From contig NZ_CP080332.1 of the NCBI RefSeq assembly GCF_019456655.1, positions 4,278,001 through 4,342,000 of the forward strand: a DNA stretch of 64,000 nt, given 5' to 3'. The translations under genes were made by a program, and so were the position numbers. Of this stretch, positions 61,532 through 64,000 are shown in pieces. Origin of the DNA: Mycolicibacterium diernhoferi (GTDB lineage Bacteria > Actinomycetota > Actinomycetes > Mycobacteriales > Mycobacteriaceae). The stretch's first letter is position 1. Each line of letters starts with the position of its first letter. The notes beneath the pieces were generated by a model that saw only the letters and a program-made list of their open reading frames with translations, ran no database searches and had not been told where the DNA came from.

Positions 61532-61924
61532 ATGACTCAAGCAGACAAGACGCCCCGGCTGGCCCAGGGGCGCGAACACGTGGTGGCTACCGTCGACGAG
61601 ATCCCTCACGGCACACACAAACTGGTGCCCATCGGACGGCACGGCGTCGGCGTCTACAACGTCAACGGCACCTTCTACGCCATCGCCAACTACTGCCCAC
61701 ACGAGGGTGGCCCGCTGTGCTCAGGCCGCGCGCGGGGGTTGAACATCGTGGACGAGAACGTGCCCGGCGACGCGGTCATGGTGCGCGACAAGGAGTACAT
61801 CTTCTGCCCATGGCACCAATGGGGCTTCGAACTGGCCACCGGGACCACGGCGGTCAAGCCGGAGTGGAGCATCCGCACCTACCCGGTCCGGGTGGTCGGC
61901 AACGAAGTGCTGGTGCAGGCATGA
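61532..61924 (+). CDS. Rieske [2Fe-2S] protein
   Basis: 130 residues, one Rieske domain: C55-P-H57 and C92-P-W-H95 bind the cluster. Small stand-alone Rieske proteins act as ferredoxins or as small subunits. Here it is placed between amidohydrolases and an alpha/beta hydrolase; an oxygenase large subunit is not present in the window. Stop overlaps the next ATG. Confidence 0.9.
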   Translation: MTQADKTPRLAQGREHVVATVDEIPHGTHKLVPIGRHGVGVYNVNGTFYAIANYCPHEGGPLCSGRARGLNIVDENVPGDAVMVRDKEYIFCPWHQWGFELATGTTAVKPEWSIRTYPVRVVGNEVLVQA

Positions 61925-62874
61925 GCGAACTTGTGAGCGAATCATCGGCCCCGAGCGAACTTGTGGCCACTGAAGGCCCCACCCTGACCGCCGGGGAGCA
62001 GAGCATCGAAATCAATGGTGGCAACGTCGTCTACGAGATCCTGGGTGAGACCGGCGATCTGATCGCCCTGACGCCGGGCGGTCGGTTCAGCAAGGACATT
62101 CCGGGCCTGCGCCCATTGGCCGAGGCGCTGGTCGTGGGCGGCTACCGGGTACTGCTGTGGGACCGGCCCAACTGCGGTAAATCCGATGTGCAGTTCTACG
62201 GGCAGAGCGAATCTCACATGCGCGCCGAGACGCTCTACAAGCTGGTGACCGCACTCGACGCCGGGCCGTGCATCATCCTCGGCGGATCCGGAGGCGCCCG
62301 GGACTCGATGCTCACCACCATGCTCTACCCCGAGATCGTCCGAAAGCTGGTGGTGTGGAACATCGTCGGCGGCGTCTACGGGTCGTTCGTGCTCGGCGGG
62401 CACTACGTGACCCCCAGTATCCTCGCGGTCCGCGGCCTCGGCATCAAGGGCCTGCTGAGCGTGCCCGAATGGCGCGAGCGTATCGAGCAGAATCCGGCCA
62501 ACCGTGCACGCCTGCTCGACCTCGACGCCGACGAATTTCTCAAGGTGATGCTGCGCTGGCTCAACGCCTTTGTCCCGAAGCCGGGTCAGACCATCCCCGG
62601 TGTGCCCGACGAGATGTTCGACAACATCACCGTGCCCACCCTGATCATCCGCGGCGGTGAGAACGACTGGGATCACCCCAAGCGCACCTCACTCGAGGTG
62701 AGCTGCCTGATCAAGGGGTCCAAGCTGATCGATCCGCCGTGGCCCGAGGACGCCTGGGAGCGCGCCGGCGAGAAGTTCGCCCAGAGCGGCGGAAAGACGT
62801 TCTGCCTGTTCGACACCTGGGTCCAGGCCGCCCCGGCGATCCTCGACTTCCTGGGCCCCCCGGACGCCTCGTGA
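61921..62874 (+). CDS. Alpha/beta hydrolase
   Basis: 317 residues. Nucleophile elbow GGSGGARDS (Ser of GxSxG), oxyanion region LTPGGRFSKD, and WDRPNCGKSD after strand 4. C-terminal PTLIIRGGENDWDHP gives the acid. Hydrolyses an ester or C-C bond, as do ring-fission hydrolases. Last gene of the four-gene operon. Confidence 0.86.
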   Translation: MSELVSESSAPSELVATEGPTLTAGEQSIEINGGNVVYEILGETGDLIALTPGGRFSKDIPGLRPLAEALVVGGYRVLLWDRPNCGKSDVQFYGQSESHMRAETLYKLVTALDAGPCIILGGSGGARDSMLTTMLYPEIVRKLVVWNIVGGVYGSFVLGGHYVTPSILAVRGLGIKGLLSVPEWRERIEQNPANRARLLDLDADEFLKVMLRWLNAFVPKPGQTIPGVPDEMFDNITVPTLIIRGGENDWDHPKRTSLEVSCLIKGSKLIDPPWPEDAWERAGEKFAQSGGKTFCLFDTWVQAAPAILDFLGPPDAS

Positions 62875-62879
62875 TGGGC

Positions 62880-63353
62880 TCACCGGAGCAGGATGCGGAC
62901 CTCGCTGTTCAACGAGGCCTCCAGCGCGGTGTGGATGCGGCTCTCCGGCACCCGGGCCAGATCAGACCGGTTCAGGGTCACCTCCACGATGTCCCAGCCC
63001 TGCCCGCTCGGGAATCGGTGCACATCGCCGGTGAGCCCGAACCCGGCCAGTACGCCGTGCGCATCGTCATCGGTGCCACGGCTGACGAAGGTCAGCACCC
63101 CGGGCAGGACGTCATCTCCGAAAGCTTTGCCACACAGCGTGACCACCGCGGCACGCAGCGTTTCGCCGTCATCGCCGGCCAGCAGCACCTCGACCTCGCG
63201 GCGGTTGCTGGGCATCACAGACAGGTCCACATCGATGACTTCGGCGCCGACCGGTATGCACAGCTCACGGAGTGCCGCCATGCCCTCGGCTAGCTGTGCG
63301 GGTGTCAATCGCCCGGACGGATCCACATCGACACGCACCACTGCGGTTCTCAC
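62880..63353 (-). CDS. Hypothetical protein
   Basis: 157 residues from a GTG (MRTAVVRVDVDPSGRLTPAQ). Mixed alpha/beta, begins RTAVVRVDVDPSG and contains DVDLSVMPSNRREVEVLL, then FVSRGTDDDAHGVLAGFGL. Not recognised. It is convergent with the hydrolase (5 bp) and divergent from the NuoF-like gene (36 bp). Confidence 0.6.
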   Translation of the reverse strand: MRTAVVRVDVDPSGRLTPAQLAEGMAALRELCIPVGAEVIDVDLSVMPSNRREVEVLLAGDDGETLRAAVVTLCGKAFGDDVLPGVLTFVSRGTDDDAHGVLAGFGLTGDVHRFPSGQGWDIVEVTLNRSDLARVPESRIHTALEASLNSEVRILLR

Positions 63354-63389
63354 GGCCGTCAGCCTAACGGTGGAAAGGAATATCCGGTC

Positions 63390-64000
63390 ATGACAACCAC
63401 CGCAACCGATCTCAAGGTCGACGTCTGGCCCGGACTGACCCCCCGGCTGCTGCGCATCGGTGCCGCCCCCGAAGAACTCCCGGAGTACGTGGACGCCGGC
63501 GGCTACCGGCCCGCCGACGATCCCGGCGCGCTGCTCGACGCGGTGTCCGGCTCGGGTCTGCTCGGACGCGGCGGGGCGGCGTTCCCGCTGGCCGTCAAAC
63601 TGTCCGCGGTACGCGCCGCCGCCCAGGCCGGCCGCCAGACCGTGGTGATCGCCAACGGTGAGGAGGGTGAGCCGGCATCGGTGAAAGACCGCTGGCTGCT
63701 GCGTAACCGGCCGCACCTGGTGCTCGACGGTCTGTGGCTGGCCGCCCGGGTCGTCGGCGCCCGACGGGGATACGTCTACGTCTCCGACCCGCATGCCGCG
63801 ACCGCGGTGGAAGCGGCGCTGGCCACCGCCGGCGAGCACCTGGGGCCGCTGCAGGTGAGCGTGGTGACCGTCGACCCGGCCTACATCGCCGGCGAGGAAT
63901 CGGCCGCGGTGCGGGTCATCAACGGTGGCCCCGCCAAGCCGACCGACAAGCCACCGCGGGTGTTCGAGGAAGGTGTCGACGGTTTGCCGACACTGGTGAG
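63390..64000 (+). CDS. NuoF-like NADH-binding flavoprotein, partial
   Basis: Starts MTTTATDLKVDVWPG, GAAAGGA upstream, and runs off the window after 203 codons. GLLGRGGAAFP is the NADH-binding glycine loop and NGEEGEPASVKDRWLL the FMN-binding segment of the complex I 51-kDa (NuoF) family. Outside complex I, such proteins pass electrons from NADH to ferredoxins. It could be the reductase for the P450 ferredoxin or the Rieske protein here, which otherwise lack one. Confidence 0.85.
   Translation, partial: MTTTATDLKVDVWPGLTPRLLRIGAAPEELPEYVDAGGYRPADDPGALLDAVSGSGLLGRGGAAFPLAVKLSAVRAAAQAGRQTVVIANGEEGEPASVKDRWLLRNRPHLVLDGLWLAARVVGARRGYVYVSDPHAATAVEAALATAGEHLGPLQVSVVTVDPAYIAGEESAAVRVINGGPAKPTDKPPRVFEEGVDGLPTLV

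Noticed and set aside
1..64000. CRISPR arrays, tRNA or rRNA genes, IS transposases
   Set aside because: No regularly spaced repeats, tRNA cloverleaf, rRNA sequence or transposase motifs were seen.

Overview
The window is high-GC actinobacterial DNA. A multidomain type I fatty acid synthase next to acpS, a complete yrbE/mce operon, Mce-associated proteins, a hemophore-related protein and a mycofactocin-type dehydrogenase all point to a fast-growing Mycobacterium (Mycolicibacterium). Assignment rests on gene families and gene order, not on a database search.

Region 1 (1-9.71 kb) is the right-hand end of an integrated element, either a prophage or a serine-integrase island. It has short, tightly packed, mostly unrecognised genes with ATGA/GTGA overlaps, several Cys-rich zinc-binding-type proteins, a winged-helix protein, a divergent putative regulator, a cargo-like gene and a large serine integrase. 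The integrase abuts a 21-codon 3' remnant of bcp (peroxiredoxin Q), which marks attR inside bcp. The other end lies outside the window. Two matching palindromes (54-76 and 3464-3486) look like operators of one element-encoded repressor.

Region 2 (9.71-25.2 kb) is conserved host core in the order known from M. tuberculosis: bcp end, M20 dipeptidase (Rv2522c-like), acpS, fas, and a Tat-exported Rv2525c-like protein. It is followed by a MerR regulator divergent from an MFS transporter and an IspD-family cytidylyltransferase.

Region 3 (25.2-64 kb) looks like one large catabolic and uptake locus. It encodes two P450s, a CxxHxxC ferredoxin, two SDRs (one mycofactocin-type), an aldehyde dehydrogenase, two AMP-dependent acyl-CoA ligases, a CoA-transferase and a paired acyl-CoA dehydrogenase. 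It also encodes an enoyl-CoA hydratase, a decayed thiolase, three amidohydrolase-2 proteins, a Rieske protein, an alpha/beta hydrolase and a NuoF-like flavoprotein. The transport part is an eight-gene yrbE-mce operon plus two separate pairs of Mce-associated proteins and three small secreted proteins, an arrangement that recalls the mce3/Rv1972-Rv1975 locus. A plausible reading is Mce import of a hydrophobic substrate, P450 hydroxylation, dehydrogenase and ALDH oxidation to an acid, CoA activation and beta-oxidation; the substrate is unknown.

The most interesting signal is a palindrome GAGAAT-N3-ATTCTC. It occurs perfectly at three promoters and in recognisable variants at four more positions, and precedes nearly every transcription unit of region 3. 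It suggests one dedicated regulon that ties the mce transporter, P450s, ligases, FadE pair and amidohydrolases together.
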